Source: Senimuribacter intestinalis (GTDB lineage: Bacteria > Bacillota > Clostridia > Peptostreptococcales > Anaerovoracaceae). From it: 64,000 nt of DNA. The stretch is taken from positions 248,001-312,000 of the forward strand of contig CALPCJ010000003.1 of assembly GCA_943192975.1 (NCBI GenBank). The letters run 5' to 3'. Below, one piece after another: positions 35,863 through 45,098 of this stretch. The position numbers were made by a program, and so were the translations under genes. The notes under the pieces were generated by a model, which ran no database searches, was not told where the DNA came from, and worked only from the letters and a program-made list of their open reading frames with translations. The number at the start of each line of letters is the position of its first letter. Positions within the stretch are counted from its first letter, which is position 1.

Positions 35863-36954
35863 TCACGCTCCTTTCAGTTCATTATTGTAATACTCAATTG
35901 CACCGTTTACCGCTGTCAATACAGCATCCGTTGTAATTGTCGCACCAGCAATCATGTCAATTTCATTGTTTTCCTGCTTTGCACCAGAAGAAACGTGGGA
36001 AACAGTCGCTGCCTTCATACCGATAAACTGCGCTGCAAACTCATCGCTGGTACACTGTCCGCCAAGGGTCTTTGTCTCGTTACAAATCAGCGTGGAAAAG
36101 CCTTTGATGACTCCATCACTTCCGATTCCCAGTGCAATCTGTAAATCTCCATCATAACCATTATGTGCAGTTACAATAACGACATAGCCTTCGCCCTTTG
36201 CATCTTTGACCTCATTGACTGTATAGTCTTCACCGCTGACTTCACTGAATTCAATGTCTGTCAATTCTTCCGGAGCAATGCCCGGGAACGCTTTTTCCAT
36301 CGGGTCTGCTTCCTCTGTCGGCGCAAGCCCTCCGCCGAAGTTAGCTTGGTAGAATGCGATGGCTGCATTGGCTGCATCGGTTACAGCACCTGTCGTAATG
36401 GTTGCACCGCCAATAGCATCAATTTCATTGTCAGCAGAAGCGCCAGTCTTGCTATATGCGAGCTGTTCTGCTTTTTTTCCTTTAAATTGCTCTGTAAAAG
36501 CAGGCTCTGTACACTTGGAGCCAAGTCCTGCAGTTTCCGAATGGGATACTACATTAAACCCTGTCAATGTGCCATCAGAAGTAATTCCGACTGCAATCTG
36601 AATGTTACCGCCGTATCCGCTAGGGGAAGTTGCTGCGATAACATAACCCTTTGGTGTCGCACTGGAATCTGCCGGGTCGATTACTGCTAAAACATCGTTA
36701 ATAAAACATCCGTCGTATCCTGCTCCAGCCAGCATTTCTGCCGAGCCTTCAAGAAGCGCATCTGTGTTATCAATCTGAGCAAAACCCTTTGCCTCTGGAT
36801 ACACAACTTTGTAAACTTCTGCTCTGGCGTTGATTTCTGCCTGGTCAATCGGACCCTTGGTAACCTGATAGACAACCGATAATGCCAGAATCGCTATAAA
36901 AGTAACAACTACTAATACTAATGTATTGGCAACCGTTGCCGTTTTCTTTTTCAT
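35863..36954 (-). CDS. rnfG: Rnf complex subunit G with two FMN-binding domains
   Basis: RnfG carries covalently bound FMN in electron transfer. After one N-terminal membrane helix (residues 9-31) there are two FMN-binding domains, each ending in the flavinylation motif: GGATITT near 182-188 and AGATITT near 336-342, both preceded by NEID. Typical RnfG has one such domain and about 200 residues; this one has 363. The start overlaps the rnfD stop (ATGA). Confidence 0.93.
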   Translation of the reverse strand: MKKKTATVANTLVLVVVTFIAILALSVVYQVTKGPIDQAEINARAEVYKVVYPEAKGFAQIDNTDALLEGSAEMLAGAGYDGCFINDVLAVIDPADSSATPKGYVIAATSPSGYGGNIQIAVGITSDGTLTGFNVVSHSETAGLGSKCTEPAFTEQFKGKKAEQLAYSKTGASADNEIDAIGGATITTGAVTDAANAAIAFYQANFGGGLAPTEEADPMEKAFPGIAPEELTDIEFSEVSGEDYTVNEVKDAKGEGYVVIVTAHNGYDGDLQIALGIGSDGVIKGFSTLICNETKTLGGQCTSDEFAAQFIGMKAATVSHVSSGAKQENNEIDMIAGATITTDAVLTAVNGAIEYYNNELKGA

Positions 36955-37895
36955 GCTTTGCTTCCTCCTTTCGCCTTTTCACTGCCGAAAGGCTTTGGAA
37001 TTGTAATATTCTCAATCAGCGGAACAAGAAGGTTGCAGATAATAATCGCATAGGACACACCTTCTGCGGAAGAACCTACGGTTCTAAACAGAGCTGTGAA
37101 CAATCCCAGAAGAATGCCATAGAGTAATTGTCCCTTCGGCGTAATCGGGCTAGTCGCATAATCTGTCGCCATAAAGAATGCTCCTACAAGAAGACCACCA
37201 GAAAGAACCTGTGCTAACAGATAATTGATACTGATGTCACCACCGTTAATTAAATTAATCAGCAGAATAAATGCTGCCGTTGACAGTATATAAGTAAGCG
37301 GAATTCTCACAGAAATCACTTTCTTTACAATCAGATAAATACCTCCCGCAAAAATTGCCAGCGCGGATACCTCTCCGATACATCCGCCGTGGAAGCCTAA
37401 AAACAATGACAGCAAATCAGGCAGTTCTCCGGCCTTCATTGCTGCAAGCGGAGTTGCAGAGGAAACACCATCCATAGTAAAATCTGTCATTCTTCCTGAA
37501 AATGAAATTAACAGAAAACATCTTGCTGCCAACGCTGGATTCATAAAGTTCTGCCCCAGACCGCCAAACAGCATTTTTACTGCAACGATAGCAAAGAGAC
37601 CTCCCAGTACTGGCATCCACCATATTGCTGTAGCCGGCAGATTGATTGCGAGAATCAATCCTGTCACTACTGCACTGCCATCAAAGACAGTCACCGGTTT
37701 CTTGACTGCTAAATCAAATAAAATCTCTCCAATTACACAGGTCACTACTGAAATAATAATTACCTGCAGTGCACCTATTCCGAAATGATACACGCCAAAG
37801 GCGAGAATCGGAAGAAGTGCAATGATTACATCCCGCATAATAGACTGGGTCGTACTTTGCTCCCTCACATGAGGAGACACTGAAACATTATACAT
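36951..37895 (-). CDS. rnfD: Rnf complex subunit D
   Basis: This 314-residue polytopic subunit binds FMN covalently and riboflavin non-covalently. The flavinylation site is in FTMDGVSSATPLAAMK (SSAT motif near residues 180-190), and VGAFFMATDYATSPIT is the second conserved segment. About nine hydrophobic helices are present. It couples electron flow to ion transport with RnfA, E and G. Confidence 0.94.
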   Translation of the reverse strand: MYNVSVSPHVREQSTTQSIMRDVIIALLPILAFGVYHFGIGALQVIIISVVTCVIGEILFDLAVKKPVTVFDGSAVVTGLILAINLPATAIWWMPVLGGLFAIVAVKMLFGGLGQNFMNPALAARCFLLISFSGRMTDFTMDGVSSATPLAAMKAGELPDLLSLFLGFHGGCIGEVSALAIFAGGIYLIVKKVISVRIPLTYILSTAAFILLINLINGGDISINYLLAQVLSGGLLVGAFFMATDYATSPITPKGQLLYGILLGLFTALFRTVGSSAEGVSYAIIICNLLVPLIENITIPKPFGSEKAKGGSKA

Positions 37896-37911
37896 AAAAC
37901 ACCTCTACTTC

Positions 37912-39234
37912 TTAACCAATGATACGCATTTCACGCACTTTTGCCTTGCCTAGCTTAAACATCTGCGTGAGTGGAATCTTTGCTGGACAGCCATAAGTAC
38001 AGCAACCGCACTCCATACATTCCATACCACCTAAACGGTCGAACTTCTCATAATTCTCTGCCTTAATTTCTTTTGCGAGCATTTGCGGAACCAAATCACT
38101 CGGACAAACGCCTACACATCTGCCACAATGGATACATGCCGACTGGGCAAGTGCAGCTACATCATCCTGATTGAATACAAGAATCGCAGAGGAGGTTTTC
38201 ACCACAGGAACATCCAAAGTGCTAAGTGCTGCCCCCATCATAGGTCCTCCGGCAATAAATTTCACTGCGTCCTCTCTCGCACCCCCGGCAGCTTCCAGTA
38301 CTTCACCGAAAGACATCCCCAGCGGAACATCTAAATTACAAGGCGTATTTACACCCTCACCTGTAATTGTCATAACCCTGTGAATCAGCGGCATATTCTG
38401 ATATACTGCTTCATATATTGCAAAGCAAGTAGCTGCATTGACAACCAAACACCCTTTGTCCGCCGGCAGCATTTTAGAATTGATTTTTCTTCCTGTCACG
38501 GCATAAATCAGCTGTCTTTCGCCACCCTGCGGATATTTGGTCTTCAAAGAAACGACAGAAATTCGCTCTTCGCCTGCAGCCTTTTCCTGAAGCAGCGCAA
38601 TCGCCTGCGGCTTATTGTCCTCTATTCCGATTACTGCTCTCGCTTTCTCAAAGAGCTTCAGGATAGCTTTGATGCCCAGAATCATTTCATTACTTCTTTC
38701 CAGCATTAAACGATAATCTGCCGTCAAATATGGCTCGCACTCTGCACCATTGATAATAATGGTATCGATATCCTGCGGATTCTTCGGAGAAAGCTTCACT
38801 CCGCTAGGAAAACCTGCACCGCCTAGACCGACAATACCAGCTTCTGTAATCGCATCAATAATTGCTTCTGCTGACATGTTGTCCAAATCACGGCTCTCAC
38901 CATAACCATCTACGGTTTCATTCACATTATCGTTTTCGATTATAATACAGTCTGTTTTTTCTCCGTTTACAACAGTTCGCTTTTCAATGGACTTTACCGT
39001 TCCTGACACTGCGCTGTAAATTGAAGCAGAAATATACCCGTCAGATTCTGCAATCATTTGTCCTTTTAGTACACGTTCACCCGGTGAAACAATTGCTTTC
39101 GCCGGCGCTCCAATATGCTGCAGCAAAGGATATACCATGGTATTTGTCGCAGAGACAGAAGTGATAGGACTATCTTTGGATAGCTCCTTCCCTTCATACG
39201 GATGAGCTCCTTTTTTTGCCTTATTTTGACTCAT
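37912..39234 (-). CDS. rnfC: Rnf complex subunit C
   Basis: This 440-residue NADH-binding peripheral subunit has GLGGAGFPSGVKL (NADH/FMN-binding loop as in NuoF), INGAECEPYLTADYRLML, and two C-terminal 4Fe-4S motifs CIHCGRCVGVCP and CMECGCCTYGCP. It starts the operon behind GAGGAGCG and a TTGCTA-17-TAGAAT promoter. Confidence 0.95.
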   Translation of the reverse strand: MSQNKAKKGAHPYEGKELSKDSPITSVSATNTMVYPLLQHIGAPAKAIVSPGERVLKGQMIAESDGYISASIYSAVSGTVKSIEKRTVVNGEKTDCIIIENDNVNETVDGYGESRDLDNMSAEAIIDAITEAGIVGLGGAGFPSGVKLSPKNPQDIDTIIINGAECEPYLTADYRLMLERSNEMILGIKAILKLFEKARAVIGIEDNKPQAIALLQEKAAGEERISVVSLKTKYPQGGERQLIYAVTGRKINSKMLPADKGCLVVNAATCFAIYEAVYQNMPLIHRVMTITGEGVNTPCNLDVPLGMSFGEVLEAAGGAREDAVKFIAGGPMMGAALSTLDVPVVKTSSAILVFNQDDVAALAQSACIHCGRCVGVCPSDLVPQMLAKEIKAENYEKFDRLGGMECMECGCCTYGCPAKIPLTQMFKLGKAKVREMRIIG

Positions 39235-39275
39235 TCAATCACGCTCCTCTTATTAAATAGGCAGTTTTATATCTT

Positions 39276-39304
39276 ATTCTAGCATAGTACTTTAGTACTA
39301 GCAA
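39276..39304 (-). promoter_or_regulatory. Promoter of the rnf operon
   Basis: On the minus strand TTGCTA (39299-39304), 17 bp and TAGAAT (39276-39281) with an extended TGC. The spacer contains the dyad TAGTAC-TAAA-GTACTA, a plausible repressor site. Confidence 0.65.
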
Positions 39305-39382
39305 CGATTTTGTTAATTTCTTGACAAAATTTCCTAATATATGTATAATATTTTTTAATATATATTATTCAGTCTATTTCAT

Positions 39383-40288
39383 CTACTGTTTTGCCTTTCG
39401 ATATCCTGCCTCAATCGCTTCTTCCTCTGAATCAAAAATAATCAGATTCTTGGAATCTTCCATCTCCTCATAAGCTCGCTGACCCGGGCAGTGATAAATC
39501 TTAGAGCGTTTATTACCCCTTATCTCTTCGACAATTTTCTCCTCTTCATCATCCTGCGCTGCTGCATTATTTAGGTCGAGTCGATTATTCCCATTGCTGT
39601 AATCAATTTCGATTCCTGGCTGTACATTATAAACAAATACATTAAAACAAACACCCTCACCATCGTCCTCCACAGAATATCCTTCCATCTGCACTCCTCT
39701 GGCTACTAAATCGTTTCCATCATAAATTGGCGTTACACGATACAACACATGTCCGCCTGTTTCCTTTACATAATCCGCCACCATATCCTCAAAGGGAAGC
39801 ATTCCGTCCACATTCATATATCTGGTGCCGGTAATGAGATTTTGCTCATTGGCATTCTCTCCAGTTAGCTGATATCCCAGAAGATGGCAGCGATTATAAA
39901 GATATTTTCCGTCTACAATGTCGTATTTGGCAAGCTGCCAGCCGGACGGCTTGACCATGCCGATGCTGCCTCTCTTTTCGGTGGGCATTAAATCCCTGCC
40001 TACATTGGCAAAAGCAACACCGCAGCGTCCAAGACGGTCCAGATCGCTATATGTCTCAAAGGATTCTGTGGACATATCTGCTTCTGAAAACGCTGGCATA
40101 TTATCTTCCAGTACAACATAAGGGCTGTTCTCATAAGGCGGAATTTCTGAAAGAGAATAAGACGCAGTCTCTGAAGTTTCTAAAATCCCCATCTGCTTAA
40201 GCTGACTGCACCCGGACAATAATACTGTCAAAGTTAAAATCAGTATTAAAACTCTATTCTTATTATAAAACAATTTGTATAAATCCAT
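39383..40288 (-). CDS. DNA/RNA non-specific endonuclease lipoprotein (DNA-entry nuclease type)
   Basis: This 301-residue protein has a lipoprotein signal (lipobox LLSGC near residue 27) and a beta-beta-alpha-metal endonuclease domain resembling EndA/NucA. The catalytic DRGH motif appears as NRCH in LYNRCHLLGYQLTGENANEQNLITGTRYMN, retaining the His and the downstream Asn ligand. The C-terminus (IYHCPGQRAYEEM) resembles the Ada-type metal-binding tail found on secreted nucleases. It likely degrades extracellular DNA or aids DNA uptake. Confidence 0.85.
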   Translation of the reverse strand: MDLYKLFYNKNRVLILILTLTVLLSGCSQLKQMGILETSETASYSLSEIPPYENSPYVVLEDNMPAFSEADMSTESFETYSDLDRLGRCGVAFANVGRDLMPTEKRGSIGMVKPSGWQLAKYDIVDGKYLYNRCHLLGYQLTGENANEQNLITGTRYMNVDGMLPFEDMVADYVKETGGHVLYRVTPIYDGNDLVARGVQMEGYSVEDDGEGVCFNVFVYNVQPGIEIDYSNGNNRLDLNNAAAQDDEEEKIVEEIRGNKRSKIYHCPGQRAYEEMEDSKNLIIFDSEEEAIEAGYRKAKQ

Positions 40289-40370
40289 TCCTGCACGCTC
40301 CTATCTATTTATTCTATTTCATTATCCCAAAAGAACATTCGTTCGTCAAGGGCTATTTTCAAAAAAAGAA

Positions 40371-40407
40371 AAACTGTGCATTCAATGTGGCACTGAATGC
40401 ACAGTTT
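40371..40407 (-). terminator. Terminator of the DUF3343 gene
   Basis: AAACTGTGCATTCA (40371-40384) and TGAATGCACAGTTT (40394-40407) form a perfect 14-bp stem; on the minus strand a T-rich tract follows. Confidence 0.85.
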
Positions 40408-40422
40408 GGATCCTATCTCTTT

Positions 40423-40680
40423 TTACACACTTCTATAAGACTTTGTTCCGCCAATACGAGTCACCTGATAGATTCCTCGAGTTGTAATCTGCCGTTCTGC
40501 CAACACTCCCCGCACCCGTTCTATTGAGTCAATCCTCAGATAGAGACCAGTGCTGCAGGAATGAGTTATCTGCGGAGGCAACTTTCGCAGGGCAGCATGA
40601 AATCCATTTTCCTCCAGGACATCTTTGGCATAGGCTGCTTTATAAAAAGAAGAAAAGGAAAGAATATACTCATTCTCCAT
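40423..40680 (-). CDS. DUF3343 protein (putative Se/S carrier-like)
   Basis: This 85-residue protein has the DUF3343 layout: YILSFSSFYKAAYAKDVLEENG at the start and RKLPPQITHSCSTGLYLRI with the conserved Cys in the middle. The family has been proposed to act as a selenium or sulfur carrier. It lies 28 bp after the truncated carboxypeptidase gene. Its role here is unknown. Confidence 0.75.
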   Translation of the reverse strand: MENEYILSFSSFYKAAYAKDVLEENGFHAALRKLPPQITHSCSTGLYLRIDSIERVRGVLAERQITTRGIYQVTRIGGTKSYRSV

Positions 40681-40708
40681 GGTAGTCTCCTTCTATGTGC
40701 TTCTGAAA

Positions 40709-41500
40709 TCAGAATAAATTTTTTATCTTCCGTATGTAATAGGTTAGGAAGGAAACTTTCTTTACATCTCTGTCGGACACCAGATCGTAGGTACCTGCTT
40801 TTTCTTTTCCGATATATACAGTCAAAGTGCCTACTTTGTCACCTTTTCGCAGCGGCAGCTTTATGTTCTTATCTATGGTAACTTTACACGCCGCCTGCTT
40901 TTCTTCTCCTTTTTTAACAAAAGCTGTTATTTTTTCGGTAGTTAATGCTTGAAAATAATAAGGTTCTCCTTTATCAAGGGACACTTTTTTCATGCGCTGC
41001 CCCTTGTCTGCCAAGGTGACCGACGCATAGTTGGCAAATCCGTAATTCAAAAGCTTTGAAACTTCTTCAAACCGGATTTTTGAAGTCTTTGCACCTAACA
41101 CCACGGCTATCAGCGTAGTATCATCCTTTGTCGCCGAAGCAGAAAGGCAGAAGCCCGCCTCCTGAGTGAAGCCAGTTTTTATACCATTAGCACCGGGATA
41201 CTGTTTGATTAATTTGTTGGTATTGGTCAGTCCGAACTCCTTTTCTTTTCCAGGAAGCCCAACCTGTATCGTCGTCTGCCAGGTATTAAACCATTTTTGC
41301 GTGTGCTCGTGCTTCAAAAGCTTTTGCGACATCACTCCTATATCATATGCACTGGTGTAATGATCTGCTACAGGTAATCCGTTGGTATTTACAAAGTGCG
41401 TATCCCTCATGCCAAGTTCTTCAGCCCGCTTATTCATTTTTTCCACAAAAACTTCTTCACTGCCCGCAATGTATTCCGCCGTAGCAACACATGTGGCGTT
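40709..41500 (-). pseudogene. dacF: 3' part of a D-alanyl-D-alanine carboxypeptidase gene, cut by the element
   Basis: The open frame encodes the C-terminal portion of a PBP5/DacF-type carboxypeptidase: NATCVATAEYIAGSEEVF (start of the SxN region), the KTG box in GIKTGFTQEAG, and the PBP5-associated beta domain with a C-terminal amphipathic tail. Homology continues in frame above the GTG at 41446 up to about 41500 and then stops. The first ~120 residues, including signal peptide and catalytic SxxK, are absent. The serine recombinase gene ends 39 bp beyond. The missing half should lie beyond the other end of the inserted element. Confidence 0.85.
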
Positions 41501-41538
41501 TAATTGGGAGAACTTTTGGGAGCATTTCTGTCTGTTTT

Positions 41539-43116
41539 TTAAGCAATCCTGAATTTATAGTTGACTTCTACAGTGTGATCTTCAAATATGTAAATGCTGT
41601 CAATCAAATTCAAAACCATTTCTCTCGTTAATTCTTTTACATCGAAGTTATCTGCAAAATTCTCCAGCCAGGAACCGAAATCGGCTTTTCCTTCAGGTTC
41701 AACTTGCTCTCCTTTGCACTTCTGAATTTTTCGCTGCAGTTCTTTTTCTCTGTCGTCATAGTTTTCTTTCAGCTTTACATATTCAGACTTGTTTAAGAGT
41801 CCGTCTGCGAAATTTTCAAAGGCCTTAGCCTTATAGTTTCCTATTTTCTTCAGTTCCTCATTAAGCTCATTCAGCTTGTATGCTCTGTCTTCACTGCCGC
41901 TGATACACTTAAACGCTCTTATTCTGCCTTTGCTTTCGCTGCTCAATATAACCTTAGCCTGCTGCTGCAAATCCTTCAGAATTATTTCCTTCAATGTATC
42001 TTCACGGATGTTATGGCTGGTACAGTATCGGTTGCCAAATCTTTTATACTCACTGCAAATGTAGCATTTATGTCTTTCACCATTCTTTTTCCTCTTTGTG
42101 TAATATGGTGTCATAGGCTTTCCGCAGTCTCCGCAAAAAAGTCTTCGGGCAAACAGCCCTTCATTCAAGAGGTGAATATTCGTCTCTCTGTGTCGTTCTG
42201 TAAGCCTTTCCTGCACCCTTCGAAAAGTCTGTTCATCGATAATCGGTTCATGAGTATTTTCAACCCGGATCCATTCTTCTTCCGGCACAGCCTTTTTTTC
42301 TTTTGTTTTATATGATCGTTTCACACACTTGTTTTGAACCAAATGCCCAATGTACACTTCATTTTTAAGAATGGTATTGATCGTCTGGAAGGACCAGCGG
42401 CTGCTTTCTCCATATTTCTCATTGGCATTATGATAATTCAAATGAAGTACCCGCCTCTTATATTCCGAAGGGATAAGAACGCCTTCTTCAGTAAGAATAC
42501 AGCCGATTTTGTCCTTGCCGATTCCACTCAGATACATATGAAATATCCGTTTTACAATGCCTGCCGCATATGGATCGGGAATCAGCAGATGATGATCCTC
42601 CGGCGATTTGACATAACCATAGGGAGCGGATTGTCCTAAAAACTGGCCTTTCTGCTGTTTTATCTTAAAACTTGCCCTGATAGATTCTGACAGGTCTTCA
42701 CAATACCACTCGTTGATCAAGGCATTAATCTGTCTTGATTTTTTGTTTCCCTTAACCGCCGTATCCACATTGTCCACCAGACTGATGAACCGGATTCCCC
42801 AGAGGGGAAAATCATGATGCAGATATTTCTCCAGATGTTCAATGTTTCTGGTAAATCTGGACTGACTTTTTGAAATCACTACATCAAACTTTCTTGCTTC
42901 CGCATCGTGAATCAGTTTCTCAAAACCCGGTCTGTCATCATAAAGTCCGGAATAGTCGTCATCCTTATATATGTCATATAGTTCAAAACCGTTTTTTTCA
43001 ACGTAATCAAGAAGCATCATCGTTTGATTGATGATAGATTGACTCTCCTGTTCTTCGCATTCCTTGTCAAGATCTTCCTTGGATAATCTGCAGTATATTG
43101 CCGCCTTTAATTTCAT
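41539..43116 (-). CDS. Large serine recombinase (TnpX-like)
   Basis: This 525-residue site-specific recombinase has an N-terminal resolvase catalytic domain (AAIYCRLSKEDLDKE with Arg, catalytic Ser in ISKSQSRFTRNIEHLEKY), a recombinase domain (PYGYVKSPEDHHLLIPDPYAAGIVKRIFHMYLSG), a zinc ribbon (RRLFCGDCGKPMTPYY...CYICSEYKRFGNRYC) and a C-terminal coiled coil. It catalyses integration and excision of mobile elements. It lies at the edge of the disrupted carboxypeptidase gene, as integrases do near an att site. The ATG follows AAAGGAG. Confidence 0.93.
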   Translation of the reverse strand: MKLKAAIYCRLSKEDLDKECEEQESQSIINQTMMLLDYVEKNGFELYDIYKDDDYSGLYDDRPGFEKLIHDAEARKFDVVISKSQSRFTRNIEHLEKYLHHDFPLWGIRFISLVDNVDTAVKGNKKSRQINALINEWYCEDLSESIRASFKIKQQKGQFLGQSAPYGYVKSPEDHHLLIPDPYAAGIVKRIFHMYLSGIGKDKIGCILTEEGVLIPSEYKRRVLHLNYHNANEKYGESSRWSFQTINTILKNEVYIGHLVQNKCVKRSYKTKEKKAVPEEEWIRVENTHEPIIDEQTFRRVQERLTERHRETNIHLLNEGLFARRLFCGDCGKPMTPYYTKRKKNGERHKCYICSEYKRFGNRYCTSHNIREDTLKEIILKDLQQQAKVILSSESKGRIRAFKCISGSEDRAYKLNELNEELKKIGNYKAKAFENFADGLLNKSEYVKLKENYDDREKELQRKIQKCKGEQVEPEGKADFGSWLENFADNFDVKELTREMVLNLIDSIYIFEDHTVEVNYKFRIA

Positions 43117-43154
43117 TGGTACTCCTTTCCCGACAATATTTATAATGATTTGCT

Positions 43155-43313
43155 CTATATTACCGGATTATTTCCCTGCTGTAAACTTTGCGTTACTACC
43201 ATTTTAATAATTTTAATCATACAATTCTCCAAAGATTCATTTCCATAGTTACACCTGATGGTATATCCACTGGATGGTTTTTCGTTTTTCAAATTCATTT
43301 TTCTTTCTTTCAT
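43155..43313 (-). CDS. TnpW-like small protein
   Basis: A 52-residue reading frame starts at ATG 43313 behind GGGGTGATAAAGAG and ends at TAG 43155-43157, 38 bp before the recombinase gene. It contains SSGYTIRCNYGNESLENCM then IKIIKMVV, the pattern (xYTVxVxF...ESLExKIxxLI) of the small TnpW-type proteins that accompany TnpX-type serine recombinases. The function of that family is unclear. Position, ribosome site and pattern support it as a real gene. Confidence 0.65.
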   Translation of the reverse strand: MKERKMNLKNEKPSSGYTIRCNYGNESLENCMIKIIKMVVTQSLQQGNNPVI

Positions 43314-43431
43314 CTCTTTATCACCCCATATAATCTATGATTAAATTGTATTAAGATGTCCCATTTTTTCATTTTTCCTTCTAAAACAAAGCAACGCAAA
43401 GCGATAAGTCTTAGTTTACCCTTCTCTTTCT

Positions 43432-43968
43432 TTATTCCGAACCGCCATTTTCCTGTTCTAGAAGATGTCTGTTCTTTTTCTTGACAAAATAGTCAAACCC
43501 CAGCCGGACTCCGCAATATGTACAAATGTCTTTATGATTATCCCTTGGATTCACCCTCCATATTCTGTACTGCTCATTCCAGTTAAACTGATTCCTGCAT
43601 TTTGCACACAGTGTAAGTATCATTGGCGTTATCTTTTCAAGTTCCAGACTGACTGCAAGTGCCCGGTCAATTTCTTTCAACTGTTCAGGGCTCAAATGTC
43701 CCAGCTTTCGAATGAGCCTGGTTTTATCAATGGACTTTGGCTGCTCTAACAGTACCGTGGAGGTTTTTAGTAGTCCGCCTGTATCTTTGAGCCGAATATG
43801 TGTCGGTAAATCACGCTTTACTTTTGCAGTAATCGGCGCAACAATAACCAGCGGGCTGTAGCGGTTTCCCATATTGTTTTGTATAATCAGCACAGGCCTT
43901 GTTCCCCCCTGCTCACAGCCAAGACCGCAGGGAAGCTGCGCCATAAAGATATCTCCTCTTTTTATCAT
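43432..43968 (-). CDS. PemK/MazF-family endoribonuclease-like protein with zinc ribbon
   Basis: The N-terminal ~110 residues are MazF/PemK-like (IKRGDIFMAQLPCGLGCEQGGTRPVLIIQN, then VIVAPITAK and a central LLEQPKSIDK), matching toxin mRNA interferases. A C-terminal extension has two Cys pairs (CAKC and CTYC) forming a probable zinc ribbon. The ATG at 43968 follows AAAAGGGA. No antitoxin-like gene is adjacent, so it may be a solitary domesticated form used by the element. A promoter is at 44250-44278 and a ~280-nt leader lies between. Confidence 0.8.
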   Translation of the reverse strand: MIKRGDIFMAQLPCGLGCEQGGTRPVLIIQNNMGNRYSPLVIVAPITAKVKRDLPTHIRLKDTGGLLKTSTVLLEQPKSIDKTRLIRKLGHLSPEQLKEIDRALAVSLELEKITPMILTLCAKCRNQFNWNEQYRIWRVNPRDNHKDICTYCGVRLGFDYFVKKKNRHLLEQENGGSE

Positions 43969-44249
43969 AATTTTTCCCTTTTCCGTTGTCATACTTTATG
44001 TAAATCTCAGTGAAACGGCTGACTGCGAATCAGCTCCACGAGGTCTCCCTCCCCCGACTCTGTCCGGGCTGCCCCCATTGCGATGTCTGTGGCTGGGCAG
44101 GAGTATCATTGTTACTGTTATGGGTCGTGGCAAATCCGGAAGCAATCCGGATGCTCAGGCAGACAGTTCTCGCTCTGACAGTTTCTTTTCACTGCCGTCC
44201 CGGCGTATCCCCTGATGTGCTTACGCTTTTGGCGATCATAACAGGAATG

Positions 44250-44278
44250 TATTTACTGAGACAGTATTCAGTTGTCAA
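44250..44278 (-). promoter_or_regulatory. Promoter of the PemK-like gene with long leader
   Basis: On the minus strand TTGACA (44273-44278), 17 bp, then TAAATA (44250-44255). The start codon is about 280 nt downstream. The leader is relatively GC-rich with internal repeats (ATCCGGATTGCTTCCGGAT) and no open frame I trust. Confidence 0.55.
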
Positions 44279-44351
44279 AGGTCAAAGGTTCTTTCCTGTT
44301 CCTTTCACTATAGGTATTGCTGACTTTTTTTCATTTTGTCCCGCAAAAAGT

Positions 44352-44888
44352 TCATATTTTTTTCAGCACGAGATTTTTCCGTCTGTCAATGGTTGACTTT
44401 CCCACACCATACAATTTGGCCAGTTCTCTTGTGGTGTACCCTTCTTCGCTAAAATACAGCAGATTAATCAGCTGCTTTTCCTCCGGCTCCAGCATCATTA
44501 AGGCTTCCCTCAATCTTTCACGCTCCTCTTTTTTGCATAATGCTTCATCCGGACCACAATCCTCTGCTTTCAATTCTTCCAGCAGAGTCCCTGCACCAAA
44601 CCGGTTATCCAGATACTCCGGTTTTGGGGCCTGTTCGCTTTGCTTCTTCAGGTACTGATGGCGGTTATACTCCCGTTTCCATTGTTCATAGACTTCCTTC
44701 GATGTCTCTATCACAATTTCACTGCAGTCATAGTCAATGTCATCTGTAAGCAGAATAAAGTATCTCTTTTCATGCTTCATTTCCGAGACGATCTCCCGAA
44801 ATGCTTTCCCGCTGACTTCAATTAATGTTCCAATGTTTTCTTCATTTTCATTATCCTTTACCAGATATATCTTTCTTTTCATTTCCAT
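44352..44888 (-). CDS. Sigma-70-like factor, region 4
   Basis: This 178-residue protein ends in a sigma-region-4 helix-turn-helix (LEPEEKQLINLLYFSEEGYTTRELAKLYGVGKSTIDRRKNLVLKKI). The N-terminal ~90 residues do not show a clear sigma region 2. Such short sigma-like proteins are common in phages and integrative elements of Clostridia. AAGGAGCGC precedes the ATG at 44888. It could activate genes of the element or act as a plain DNA-binding regulator. Confidence 0.75.
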   Translation of the reverse strand: MEMKRKIYLVKDNENEENIGTLIEVSGKAFREIVSEMKHEKRYFILLTDDIDYDCSEIVIETSKEVYEQWKREYNRHQYLKKQSEQAPKPEYLDNRFGAGTLLEELKAEDCGPDEALCKKEERERLREALMMLEPEEKQLINLLYFSEEGYTTRELAKLYGVGKSTIDRRKNLVLKKI

Positions 44889-44986
44889 GCGCTCCTTTCA
44901 GATTTTCGATAACTTTCAAAATCTGAAAGATCATGGATAAGCTGCGGTTCGCTCTGCCCATATCCGTTTCATAGGTCTTCCTTTCG

Positions 44987-45098
44987 GGCAAAACGAAAGC
45001 CACTGATTTCTATCAGTGGCAAAGATTGCAAAAAGAAAAAGAGCCCGGCAAAACAAAGCCCTGATAATTCAGGTTACTTTCGTTTTGCCAGGCTCTTA
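44987..45098. repeat. Nested inverted repeats (GGCAAAACGAAAG family)
   Basis: GGCAAAACGAAAG (44987-44999) recurs inverted as CTTTCGTTTTGCC (45077-45089). GCCACTGAT-TTCT-ATCAGTGGC forms a hairpin at 44999-45020, and AAGAGCCCGGCAAAAC pairs with GTTTTGCCAGGCTCTT up to 45098 with one mismatch. Further palindromes (GAATCTGCAGATTC, CTGACGGTACCATCAG) follow to about 45205. The 44889-45293 gap has no gene that I can support; it may hold terminators or an element-specific cis site. Confidence 0.6.
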
